Positions 1 to 12,357 of a stretch of DNA of 64,000 nt are shown here, in pieces (the first letter of the stretch is position 1; each line of letters opens with the position of its first letter). Source of the DNA: Cycas panzhihuaensis (taxonomy: Eukaryota; Cycadophyta); NCBI GenBank assembly GCA_023213395.1, contig CM041465.1, positions 44,399,741 to 44,463,740 on the forward strand. The letters run 5' to 3'. Position numbers and translations under genes: made by a program. The notes beneath the pieces are model-generated. The model was not told the origin of the DNA. It made no database searches and saw only the letters and a program-made list of their open reading frames with translations.

Positions 1-1661
1 GGAGACCAAGGCTAAACCTGAAGAGAGTGAGTACCTTAATTCAAGCAACTTTCACCTCTAGATCTATCGGTAGGCATAAGTTCAATGCAAGTGGATCCAC
101 AATTCACGAGGGTGTAAAAACCCTTCTTAGATACCTATGTACTGAGGTATATCGAGCCTTGAGCTCATGTACTGGTATATTATATCCCTATTTTTCCATC
201 TATGGGTAAGTGCTACTAGACAAGATAGCAACTAAAGGTTTCCCTTGGAGACCCCAAAATTTAGAGCCTAGTAGCCTTATTAGGTACTAGTTCACTTTTG
301 AAACTTTGGGTAAAACTTGGGTCATTGAAACTTGGTTCAAACTTCAAATTCAAACTTTTGTAAACTTCACATTCAAACTCTTATAAACTTCAAATTCAAA
401 CTCTTACAAACTTTAAATTCAAACTCTTATAAACTTTATTTTTATTTGTCATATTTTTTTAACAAAAACCTTAGTTTAATATGGCCTCAAGTTTCAGTAA
501 TATGATCATTCCAAAGTTTTATTAGAATAATTTCTTGAATTGGAGTTGGAGGATGAGACCCATCTTCATAGCTAATGAGATGTAGGAGATTGTGAAATCA
601 GGGTATAATAAGTTAGGTCCAAATCCAACTGATGTAGAGAAAGTTACCTATGAAGAAAATATCAAGAAGGATAACGAAGCTTTGGCACTTATATTTTATG
701 CACTTGAAGATCATGGTTTCCCTCGGTTTAGTGAGTTTATCAAATCAAAGGAAGTTTGGGATACACTTCAATTAATATATGAAGGAGCGACATCTTCCAA
801 GCTCCAGAATTGAAGCAAGTTTGAGAACTTGTGCATGTTACCCACAGAAACTATAATAGAATTCATGACAAAAGTACAAGATATAGTGAATCAGATGAGG
901 TATCTTAGAGATATCTTAATAAAATAAAGGGTGGTTGAACGGATCCTAAGATGTGTTAGTGTGGTTAGACAATTTGAAATAGTTGCCAAAAGCATAAGTG
1001 TATCAAAAGACCGAAGCACATTAAAGGTAGAACAACTTAGTGCTATGCTCATGTCAGTAGAAGAACAACAAAATGCCAATGAGTCACTTGAACATGACTT
1101 TGCCACAAAGGCATGAATCTAATCCAATTCTCAAGCAGGAACTTCAATGTCCAAAGAATGACCTTTAAAGAGAAGGGTTGGGAACCCTAGAAGGAAAGCT
1201 AGACAAGATCCTCCCAAATATCAAGCCCCTCATCAAAGGAGGTAAAGAGGACATCAACATAATGAGAACCCTCCTAAATATACAAACCAAAGGAAATAAT
1301 TTGAAGGACATACTTGTTTTCTAAATTATCAAGGTAACCCTCAATCATTAAGGTTTGATCAAGATTACTATGATAATAGACTAAGAGAAAATTCTCCTCT
1401 ATATTATGAGGGAAGGGGGAGACCCTCCAATGTTGATCGATCTCATCCATAAAGCAGGAGTTTAAGATATAGAAGGAGACATCCTCTATATTATTCATAT
1501 TGCCATAGAAGTGTCCATTCTAAACATAAGTATTTCTCAAAACATTGACCACCCATTAGAGGAAATGCCCATAATATAACCGAATCAAGGGATAATAATA
1601 GGTTATTTCTATCTAGCTTCACTACTAAGGAGGAAGAAGATGAAAGTTGGTATATTGATTC
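1..1661 (+). mobile_element. Element A, piece 1: old Ty1/copia, leader and gag
   Basis: This is the left visible piece of a decayed copia element whose 5' LTR lies outside the window. Positions 1-480 match the last part of element E's leader (about 7718-8132), starting at the shared words ggagaccaaggct, so A and E belong to one family. Gag follows at 481. The piece ends in the protease at the codons for D-S-G (1657-1665), where element B was inserted; the reading frame resumes after B at 17376. The 27-209 open frame lies in the leader and has no coding support. The family assignment is firm; how far A extends to the left is unknown. Confidence 0.85.
481..1661 (+). pseudogene. Element A gag and start of protease, broken
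   Basis: Copia gag forms the virus-like particle that packages element RNA. The start at 481 aligns with E's gag start (8133): both begin with M-x-S-S-F-x-N-M-I-I-P-K-F. A stop occurs at codon 15 (523-525) and more follow, so no product is expected. The best preserved stretches are 592-813 (capsid part) and 931-1116. A nucleocapsid knuckle is visible near 1489-1540 as S-Y-C-H-R-S-V-H; its first Cys has become Ser and the last position is Tyr, as in E. The protease start W-Y-I-D-S-G is reached at 1648-1665. Confidence 0.8.
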
Positions 1662-1666
1662 AGGAT
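1662..1666 (+). repeat. Left target-site duplication of element B (AGGAT)
   Basis: AGGAT at 1662-1666 is repeated at 17371-17375, directly outside the two LTRs of B. Removing B plus one copy rejoins A's protease in frame (D-S-G, then T-H-M-T-H), which confirms the boundary. Confidence 0.93.
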
Positions 1667-2103
1667 TATTAGAATTATTAATGTTACTTTTATGTTTAAG
1701 TCACATGTGTAAATAAATATTTAAGTGATTCAAAGGTTTCAATTTAAAAGTTTAAGTCATTATTTAATTATTATATGAAAGGTCGTTGAAATGCGCAACT
1801 GCCCATTTCAACGAACCTTTTTTGTTATTAATATCCTCTTCTAAATTCAAGGAGGTGGTTCTGAGAATCTAAGGAGTTGTCTAAAGCCTATTTCAAAGGC
1901 TGGTTTATTGTGTAGAGGGTATTTTTATTATGGTTTTATGTATAGCTTCTGAACTTAATAAAATCTTAGATTAAGAGGTGGTTTTTCTTCCCCATAAGGG
2001 GTTTTCCACCTATCACATCATGTGTACATATGTAATGTTAGATTTTACCTATGTATATTTATTCATTTGATCTTGCGATATTGTGCCTATACCTATTCTC
2101 ACA
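1667..2103 (+). repeat. Element B 5' LTR
   Basis: It aligns end to end with 16934-17370. The terminal TG has become TA here; the 3' copy keeps TG. It ends in ...TTCTCACA directly against the primer site. A long imperfect hairpin lies at 1777-1820 (perfect arms 1784-1793 and 1804-1813), and a second at about 1976-2011 (AGGTGG ... CCCC ATAA GGGG ... CCACCT). AATAAAA at 1959-1965 is a possible polyadenylation signal. Confidence 0.93.
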
Positions 2104-2115
2104 TGGTATCAGAGA
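2104..2115 (+). other. Element B primer binding site
   Basis: TGGTATCAGAGA directly after the 5' LTR matches the usual plant copia site complementary to the 3' end of initiator-Met tRNA. It primes minus-strand DNA synthesis. Confidence 0.85.
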
Positions 2116-2122
2116 TTTCCAT

Positions 2123-2281
2123 GTCCATTTACATAACTAAGTGAGGCTATTCTTGATCAACAAACTGATGTTGTTCTGTGTCCATTTCCACAACGAAGTA
2201 AGGCTTTCCGCGTCTTCTGCATTGGCTCCATGGTGGCTTCTATCACAAGTTTGGCACAATTTCAAGAAGTAGCTAGGGCTT
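2123..2281 (+). repeat. Short leader repeats after the B primer site
   Basis: A 26-bp unit, gtccattt...aagt.aggct, occurs at 2123-2148 and 2180-2205, exactly 57 bp apart. A weaker third version ends near 2281. Element F carries a different short repeat in the same place with first spacing 57 bp. The role is unknown; RNA packaging or translation control are guesses. Confidence 0.6.
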
Positions 2282-2501
2282 TTTTGTTTTAGCCTTAGTG
2301 GTGGTATGTTAGTATGTTGATTCAAGTTTTCTTTGCCTAAGAGTGTACTATTTGGGTCGGCAGGCCAAGGTTCTGTTTCTTGTTGTAATAGTTGGTTCTT
2401 GGAGCCTCTTACTATGATATGAAGCTGCTACTGGTTTGGTTTAAACACCATGATCTGGAGTGGATCACTCTCAATAGAAGCAACGTCTTCTCATTTCTTA
2501 G

Positions 2502-2817
2502 GTAATTTTGAAGAAAATGACCTCATGGAGAAAGTGATGTCCGACTATCAAACAATGCTTGCCCAAATTGTCTGACTCTAGATACTGAACCTCTGATACA
2601 AAGAAGTATTATAACATCTGATAATGGTACTTCTGCATCAATTGGCAACCCTACAGGTTCTTCCAGTGCTTCCAGTACCACATTGGCTAGTTCAGTGAGC
2701 TATGACGAGCTAACACCATCAGGTGTGACTACCGGTACACCTTATTCTACAATGTCAGTCAGGGGAACTGAACCATCCATAGCAACAGAGAGCTATAATC
2801 CATATCGTAAGCAATGA
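2502..2817 (+). pseudogene. Exon-like open stretch in the leader of element B
   Basis: One frame is open from 2521 to the TGA at 2815-2817 (98 codons) in DNA that is otherwise full of stops. It is rich in Ser and Thr (for example S-I-G-N-P-T-G-S-S-S-A-S-S) and matches no retroelement protein I know. A splice-acceptor-like TTTCTTAG ends at 2501 and a donor-like C|GTAAGC lies at 2807. A second frame just after the acceptor is open for about 23 codons, suggesting one frame break. No in-frame ATG starts it. It could be an exon captured from a host gene, a remnant of an extra element ORF, or chance. I do not recognise a family. Confidence 0.35.
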
Positions 2818-4716
<1,899 letters not shown>

Positions 4717-4721
4717 ATGTC
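4717..4721 (+). repeat. Left target-site duplication of element E (ATGTC)
   Basis: ATGTC at 4717-4721 is repeated at 12686-12690 outside the 3' LTR. Rejoining the flanks gives B's leader running straight into its gag ATG at 12695. Confidence 0.93.
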
Positions 4722-4760
4722 TGTTGGGAATAATCCCAATGTTTGTGCACTAGAGCGCTT

Positions 4761-4791
4761 AGGGCCCCTCAAAGCCACCTTTGAGGGCCCT
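4761..4791. repeat. LTR hairpin of element E
   Basis: AGGGCCCCTCAAAG, loop CCAC, CTTTGAGGGCCCT: arms 4761-4774 and 4779-4791 pair with one bulged C. It is repeated in the 3' LTR at 12397-12427. It lies in U3, upstream of the TATA box, so at DNA level it could form a cruciform; it could also act near the end of the element RNA. Confidence 0.85.
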
Positions 4792-4833
4792 AGGGCACCT
4801 TGAGTCGTTCAAAAGCCGCCCGGACCGACCACT

Positions 4834-4944
4834 CACGTGAGGTACGTATCACCGCTATTTATTTTTTATATTTTTTCAAACTAACCTTATTTGTTGTGCA
4901 GCTAGGGTGATGGCACCTGACGCCTCCCCGAATTCTCTATATAA
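4834..4944 (+). promoter_or_regulatory. Element E LTR promoter: G-box and TATA box
   Basis: CACGTG at 4834-4839 is the core bound by plant bZIP and bHLH factors. TATATAA at 4938-4944 lies about 110 bp before the LTR end, so transcription would start near 4970 and R would be short. Both motifs are unchanged in the 3' LTR (12463-12468 and 12567-12573), so the 3' copy could also drive outward transcription. Activity is inferred, not shown. Confidence 0.6.
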
Positions 4945-5056
4945 GGGTTGGGAATACCTCCCTGGTGTTTATTAACACCGCCACTCTTTCAGAAATTGCC
5001 GTTGTACTCAAGATGAAAGTGTCGTGATGTCCTGCTCTGCTCCTCCGGCTCCATCA

Positions 5057-8000
5057 TTTGGTATCAGTGCTAGGTTGTCTACTTTCGGATTTTGGTTGCT
5101 CAATCGTCCGACGGAACATAGCTATATGACTGCTTGTTGAGATTCTGGCGAGCTCACCGATCTGCTGGAGAAGACGGATCTGGATTCCATCCACTGTGGA
5201 GGAAGATCTCCCGCTCGGAAGTTTGCTCTCCATACGGAAACCAGGTTCTCCGTTTCCATTTTTTATATTTTTCAACATATAAATAAAAGAATTTTTTGAT
5301 ATATGCTTTAGCTTGATAGATCTTGAGTGATCCTCTGCATTCCTCAGTTCCCTCTGTTAATCATTTTGGCAATTGGAATATATTAATATCTCATTCTTGC
5401 GTATATACCTTGATAGCGCTTATATATCTCATTCTTGAGTACCGCATTTATATATCTCATCCTCTCCCTGTTATTATCTCTGCGTCTCCATCTGGAGTAG
5501 ATCTGCGCCCTGCACTTGCCTCAGCGTCTGCGTCTCCATCTGGTCTCTGCGTTTCACCCTCTATCCGCCTCGCCCTGCATTCTCTATAGTTTTGCCGGTC
5601 TGATTATGCGTTGTGCTGCGTCTCCGTGATTATTAGCATTTATTGTTTGCTGCGTCTCCATTTTTCAGCCTCTCCGGCTATTGACCATTGCTGCATTCAT
5701 TGCGTTGTTGTGTTAGCATGCGCCTTTGTGCGTTTGATTGTAAAATCGCTTTTTATTGCGTTGTTGTATTCGGTTTATTGAATTGCGTGTTATATATTGG
5801 ATCCGTCCGCCTTTATATATCTGGAGTTATTGCGTTGTTGTTTACGTTACATTACGGTTCATTGAATTGCACTTTAATGTGCTCATATCTAAATCCGTTT
5901 ATTATTTTTTTTAAATCCGGTCTTAAAGGTTTAAGTTCTGTTTTAATCTCGACGAGTGAGTTCACCCTCCTAGCATCGGAGGTTTCTGTTTTCGGACTAG
6001 TCTTGGGTTCAATCCTAGCGCAGTCTATCCTAAGACACCCTTTTACTAAGTGTTTTTCAACTTTAAATCTTATTTTTTTAAAATTTTACTTTTCCATAGG
6101 GTTATTGGCGCTTTTGTGGTCATAACTTCTATTTGGCTCATCGGTTTCAGACGAAACCTGCGCCATCAGATCAAAAATTTTCCGTAGATTAATTTCGACT
6201 GGTCATAAGACCAATTTGGTGCCCATTTGACCTCGTTTCGACCTTGTTAACATTGGACTTTTGAAATTTCAGCGTTTTTTGCATTTTTAATAAAATCAGT
6301 TTTTGAACTAGCTGCTATTCATTGTCGGTAAACTGTTTTGTATCCAAATTTTTCTATTGTGATCTACGTCATATAGACTCTAATACCCATCTTTTACTTT
6401 AATTTTTTGACTTCATTTTCACTAATATTTTAATCGTTAAAATAAGAAATTTAGTTGATTTTGCCTGTTTCTTGAACATTCTCCATAAAGATACTTGTCA
6501 CTTTTTTCACTATAACTTTTGCAATTTTTATCAGATTTCATTTCCGTCAGTTTCGTTGGGAAGCTGACTCATTTCTCTTCACTGTGATATATTTTTCATA
6601 TATTTTGACATATTTTTCTTATATTTCAAATCAGCTAAAGTTGAAGTATTTTATTAGCCTAAATCTATTTTTTTTACACCTGTTTAATATATTCTTTCAA
6701 AATTTTTAATTGGCAGAATATTAATTACTTCATCAATAATATTTGATCATTTTTTCAACTTTTCTAAGGATTAATTAGTATTTTTATGCAATTTTTGCCT
6801 ACCTTGCTCCTGTTAGGCTCCATAAGGAGGTCCTTTTCTTAGCATCATTCAAAACGTGACTTATTGGTATCCTTTTTCAAAACCGTCTATTTTATTGGAT
6901 TCACATTTCAGCAATCTACATATTGATAAAATTTTAAGCTATTCTGACCTCATTCAATATAGTTTTCAATCTGTTAAAGTTGAGTATATATATTCATCCT
7001 AACAAGCTTGTCTTCTTTCAAAATTGTAAAGAAAATTTTAGTTCATATTTCCTTGTTTACTCAAGTTTCTGCTTGATCTTTCTACAAGAACTTTACATTA
7101 TTTTGAACAAGTATTTATTTATAAGGCAATACATAAAAGTTATTCTTAAAAGAAGTTTTTTTTACATTGAAGATTTATTATTCATTTGAGAAATTGGCAT
7201 ATGTTTGAAAACTATTTTCAAAAGTTTACTTTCTAAATCTTGCATAAGTGAAAAGTTTTGAGCATCATTACTTCCTTGTTGATTGTTTTACTTTAAAAGT
7301 GTATCAAAGTTCTTCTTCATTATTGGAAAATATCATCCTTCTTGCACTTATAAAAGGAAAATTACATTTCTTTTCAAAGGCATATTATATTTGTTTGAAG
7401 GACATTTTTTTTGAAAAAAAGCAAAAAGAGTTTTTTTGTAAAAGTTTCATTTCATCTTGCTTAGAGCATTTTTTCTATTATCAAAAGAATTTTTTTTTTC
7501 TAAGCAAGACCACATTCTAAATAGATTAGTTTTCACATTAAATAAGATAAATCCCAAATTGAACCACACCTTTTCCAACCTTGCAAGGGGCAGTTAGGAC
7601 CCACTGAAGTTACCACCAAGACACGTTAATCGGCCTACTCATATTGGATGAGGGACCATTAGCTATCAGTGTATACGGTGGCGGTGAGGTGCGTAACCTT
7701 TTCCTTTTATGGTGTTTGGAGACCAAGGCTAGACACGGGAGAGGGTGAGTGCCTTTGGTTCGAGAACCTTCACCGCTAGATGCTCGTTAGGCATAAATCC
7801 GTGGTGGACCAACAATTCAGGTGGTTGTCAAAGCCTTCTTAGCGACCACGTCTTGAGGTATATAGAGCCTGGCGCTCGATCTGTATAAAGGGTCCCTGTT
7901 TTGCCATCGTAGGCGGGCGCCATTAATGAGAATAGCAAGAGGCTACCCAGGAGAAACATAAACTTAAGAGCCTAGTAGCCTTTCTAGGTCCTAGTTCATT

Positions 8001-8132
8001 TGTTCAAACTTTTGAAAACCTTGGGATATATATTTGGAAATAATTTCTTTCATTTAAGTTCTTTCAATTTTTTACATTCAAATATATTTTTGCTATTGCA
8101 TTCATCACATTTTTATACAACCTTAATTTAAA
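5057..8132 (+). other. Element E primer site and 3-kb leader
   Basis: TT is followed by the primer site TGGTATCAGTGC (5059-5070), an initiator-Met type site with a mismatch. The leader is unusually long for copia. It contains local repeats: tatatctcattcttg words at about 5385-5460 and gcgtctccatctgg words at 5486-5543 and 5650. T-rich DNA fills 6200-7560. A conserved block at about 7570-8132 is shared with element A (1-480). Open frames at 5323-5589 and 5688-6125 (hydrophobic) are not supported as genes: no second copy and no domain. Confidence 0.75.
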
Positions 8133-10409
8133 ATGACGTCTAGTTTTGGGAATATGATTATTCCTAAGTTCGATGGAAATAATTTTCTTAACTGGAGTAG
8201 GAGGATAAGGCCCATCCTCATAGCAAATGAAATGTGGGATATAGTGAGAAATGGTTACAATGACTTAGAATCAAATCCAACTGATACTGAAAAAGCTACA
8301 TACAAAGAAAATATCAAAAAAGATAATGAAGCCTTAGCCCTTATCTTTTGCGCTTTGGAAGATCATGTTTTCCCACACGTTAGTGAATCCATTAAGTCCA
8401 AAGAGGCTTGGGATACTTCTGACTCATATACTGAAGGGGCGTCCTCTAAACTACAAAACTTAAGAAGTAAGTTCGAAAATTTACGTATGATGCCTCATGA
8501 ATCAATAACTGAATTTATGACCAAGATTCAAGATATAGTTAACCAAATGAGGTCCCTTGGGGACACCCTAACCGAACAAAGAGTTGTTGAACGGATCCTT
8601 CGATGTGTAGGAGCCATTAGACGCTTTGAGATGGTAGCTACTAGTATTAGTGTATCTAAAGACCTAAGTACCCTTAAAATAGAACAACTTACTGCTATGC
8701 TCATGTCCATCGAAGAGCAACAAGCTGCCAATGAAACTTTAGAACATGCCTTTGCTACAAAGGCCAATATTCAACCTAACCCTCAAGATGGCACCTCAAA
8801 ACAAAATGAATCTCCTCTAAGGCGAAAAGATGAAAACCCTAGAAATAAACCTAGACAAAATCCTCCACGATACCAAGCTCCTCATAATAGACAAGGACGA
8901 CCCCCACAACATGAAAACTCTCCAAGACATTCGAATACTCAAAGAAACCCTAACCAACGAAGACAAGTTGAAAATCATTCTTGTTGTCCACATTGTCATG
9001 GGAACCCACAACCTTCTGGAACACCTCAAAACTATCGTGACCAACCAAGAAATAATCATACTCAATTCTATGAGGAAAGGGGGAGACCTTTCAACCTTGA
9101 TCGCTCTCCACCAAGGAATCAAAATCTCAGTTATGAAAAAAGAGATCAACTATATTGCGCTTATTGTCGTAGAAATGGTCACACTGAAGATAAGTATTTT
9201 TCCAAACATGGACCACCCTCTAGAGGACATGTGTCAAATACATCAGAATCTAAAATCAACAATAGGTTATTTCTATCTAGTTTTTCAAATCAGGAAGAAG
9301 AGGACGATAGTTGGTACATTGATTCTGGTTGTTCCACCCACATGACCCATAAAGAACAATTATTTCAAACTTTGGATACAAATAAGAAAGGGTCTATTAT
9401 GTTTGGAGACAACACTTCTCACAAATCGATTGGAAAAGGTAACATTGCCTTATTGACTGATAGTGGTGAATACAAATATTTAAATGATGTTCTATACGTC
9501 CACCTTTGGAAAAACTTACTATCGGTAGGACAGATGATGGGACAAGACTATAAAGTAATTTTTGACAACGGCGAATGTGTCATCAAAGACAAACGACAAA
9601 ATGAAGCTATTGTTGCTAGGGGTATCATGACTAAAGATCGTCTATTTAAACTTACTATCACCCCCTCAGAAACATATGCCCTTAGAACCACAACTACTAT
9701 GGATAGTGACCTATGGCATCGACGTTTCGGTCACCTTAATTATACAAGTTTAGCCCTTATGAAAAGATTAGATATGGTTAATGGCTTACCCCCTATTGAT
9801 GTTAACAAAGAGTTGTGTGAGGGATGCCTTCTTGGAAAACATCATAGAGAAAGTTTTCTAGACTTTAGCCATCGGGCATCTGCCCCTCTTCAACTCGTCT
9901 ACACAGATATTTGTGGCCCAATGGCCACTCCCTCCTTGGCAGGTGCCAAATATTTCCTTACATTTATTGATGACTTTACAAGAAAGACTTGGGTGTTCTT
10001 TCTCAAATACAAATCTGATGCTTTCAACCACTTTGTTGACTTCAAAACCTTTGTTGAGCGACAAAGTGGATATCATATCCTCTCCTTAAGATCAGATAAT
10101 GGGGAAGAATTTACCTCTAATATCTTCAAAGATTACTGTATCCAACATGGGATTAGGCGACAACATACCAACCCCTACACCCCACAACAAAATGGTGTAG
10201 CTGAAAGAAAAAACAGAACTATCGTAGAAATGGCACATTGTATTCTTAAAGATAAAAACTTAGGCCATGAATTTTGGGTCAAGCACCCATACCGCAGATC
10301 TACTTACTTAATCGATGTTCCACAAAAGTCGTTAGGGGAAGACACCGGAAGAAGCATGGACAAAGTTATAAACCTAGTATCCGTCACCTTAAGGTATTTG
10401 GTCATTTAG
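8133..10409 (+). pseudogene. Element E gag-protease-integrase frame, 758 codons
   Basis: This is the longest open frame of the window. The start at 8133 matches A's gag start. Domains in order: capsid-type gag about residues 1-215; basic nucleocapsid region to about 340 with knuckle C-A-Y-C-R-R-N-G-H-T-E-D-K-Y (9158-9199; the fourth ligand is Tyr, not Cys); protease W-Y-I-D-S-G near residue 394; pre-integrase H-R-R-F-G-H with C-E-G-C (about 528-570); integrase core with D-I-C-G-P, D-N-G-E and the Q-Q-N-G-V-A-E-R motif (about 588-695). All three integrase acidic residues are present. The frame is lost near 10280, where the following integrase sequence moves to another frame, so the final stop at 10409 is not natural. 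Copia order is clear. Confidence 0.93.
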
Positions 10410-12345
10410 CCTATGCCCACATCCACGACCAAAGAAGAACCAAATTAGATGATCATAGTGTAAAATGTATCTTTATTGGATATAGTGAATCATCAAAATC
10501 TTACAAAGTTTATGATCCCAAATCCGAAAAGTTATACTAAGTAGGGATGTCAAATTTCAAGAAGATACCTACTATCAAAATAATCACAAACAACAAAAGG
10601 ACATTACTATTAAGTTTAATGCATCAAATACATCCAAATATGTGCCACCTATGTGGAGAAACTCTCGAAACTACTAGGAAACAACATCACCTCAACCACC
10701 ATCACAACCCCTACCCAAATGGGTTCAACGCAATCATGACTTAGGAAATATATTAGATAACAATCGAAGATCTACACGTTCACACAAAGTTAACTTCGCT
10801 CTAATGAGTAAGTTACTTGAAAGTCATGAGCCTCAAACCTTTGGTGAGGCTAATCAACATGAGTGCTGGCAAAAAGCCACGCAAGAGGAATATAAATCTA
10901 TAGTTAAAAATGACACTTGGGAACTTGTAGACTTACCACCAAGGGAGAAAGCCATTGGAACCAAATGGGTTTATAAGACTAAGTTCCATTCTGATGGATC
11001 AATTGATAAATATAAAGCTCGTTTAGTTGCAAAAGGATATGCCCAAAGAGAAGGCATAGACTATCTTTGAAACGTTGCCCCAGTTGCTAGAATGGAATCG
11101 ATTCAGTATGATAATAAGTTTAATGCCCAAATGGGTTGGCTTTGTTTATCAAATGGACGTAAAAGTGCCTTTTTAAATGGTTATATCCAAGAAGATATCT
11201 ATGTCTCTCAACCCCTCGGTTTTGAAGTCAGGGAGGAAGAAAACAAAGTGTACAAGTTAAAGAAAGCGTTATATGGTCTAAAACAAGCACCTAGGGCTTG
11301 GTATTCCGTATAGACACATATCTTAAAGATCAAGGGTTTGAAAGATCTCAAGCAGATCCAAACCTATACACCAAAACTAAAGGAAATTCGATATTGATCG
11401 TAGGACTTTACGTGAGCGACTTAATTTATCTTTGAAATGACTCCCAATTTTTAAATCAATTTAAAGAAGCTATGTGTAAGGAATTCGAAATGACAGACTT
11501 AGGTCTTATGCACTACTTCCTAGGATTGGAAGTGTAGCAAGATAAACAAGGAATATTTATATCTCAACGTAAATATATATTAGACCTTCTACAAAGATTT
11601 AATATGACAAGCGTAAACCATTATCAATACCGGTGAATTGGAATTAAACTGTCTAAGATGATGACTCAACCTCAGTTGATCCCACTCACTATAGACAATT
11701 GATTGGTAGCCTACTTTATTTTAACCTCTACTCGACCTGATATAACATATTCTGTAAGTGTTGTATCTAGATTTATCACGAGGATCCAAAGACATCCCAT
11801 TGGCAAGTCGCTAAAGAACCCTCGATACCTTAAAGGGACTTGGACTTTGGACTATACTACAAACCTACATCCGAGTTTCAGTTAACGGGTTACCTGATTG
11901 ATTGGTGGTGATATTGATGATAGAAAATCTACTTACGGTTATGCATTTAGTATGGGATCAAGAGTGAGCTTGGAGTACAAAGAAACAAAATACCGTGTCC
12001 TTAGCCACAGCTGAAGTAGAATATAAAGCCACAGTGTTAGGAGCCTGTGAATCAATCGGTTAAGAAGACTCTTACAGGATTTTCAAATTAAACAATGAAG
12101 GCCCCACTAAAATTTGGTGTGACAATCGATCGAGCGCTATTCAAATGACCAAAAATCCAAGATTCCATGGCGAGCAAAGCACATTAAAACTCAATACCAC
12201 TTCATTCGGAACTTATACAAGCGTAAGAGATAGAGTTGACTTATTGTAGCACCGAAGATCAAACAACGGATATTTTTACAAAGGCCTTGGGAAAAATCAA
12301 GTTTGAAAAGTTCAGAGGTGATTTAGGAGTCATACACATTGGGCT
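10274..12345 (+). pseudogene. Element E integrase end, reverse transcriptase and RNase H, broken
   Basis: The integrase C-terminal part (K-P-S-I-R-H-L-K-V-F-G) continues in a second frame at 10274-10540. RT begins near 10804 and is open to 11070 and again 11092-11313 with K-A-R-L-V-A-K-G and Y-G-L-K-Q-A-P-R-A-W. The catalytic box at 11409-11420 reads Y-V-S-D, one catalytic Asp lost. RNase H follows in pieces; the end with S-T-E-D-Q-T-T-D-I-F-T-K-A-L is at 12240-12300. At least four frame breaks or stops separate these parts. Reverse transcription by this copy's own protein is not expected. Confidence 0.9.
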
Positions 12346-12346
12346 T

Positions 12347-12357
12347 ATGGGGGAGAA
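12347..12357 (+). other. Element E polypurine tract
   Basis: ATGGGGGAGAA directly before the 3' LTR is the usual primer for plus-strand DNA synthesis. Confidence 0.88.

Larger units (their letters stand above)
4722..5056 (+). repeat. Element E 5' LTR
   Basis: It starts TGTTGGGAATAATCCCAA, a terminal hairpin (TTGGGA ATAA TCCCAA), and ends CTCCATCA. A strong hairpin is at 4761-4791, a G-box CACGTG at 4834-4839, TACGTA at 4843-4848 and a TATA box at 4938-4944. It carries 7 bp (CTAGGGC type) that are absent from the 3' LTR. Confidence 0.95.

Noticed and set aside
5688-6125. 145-codon hydrophobic frame in E's leader
   Set aside because: No domain, T-rich composition explains the hydrophobicity, and no matching frame in the related element.
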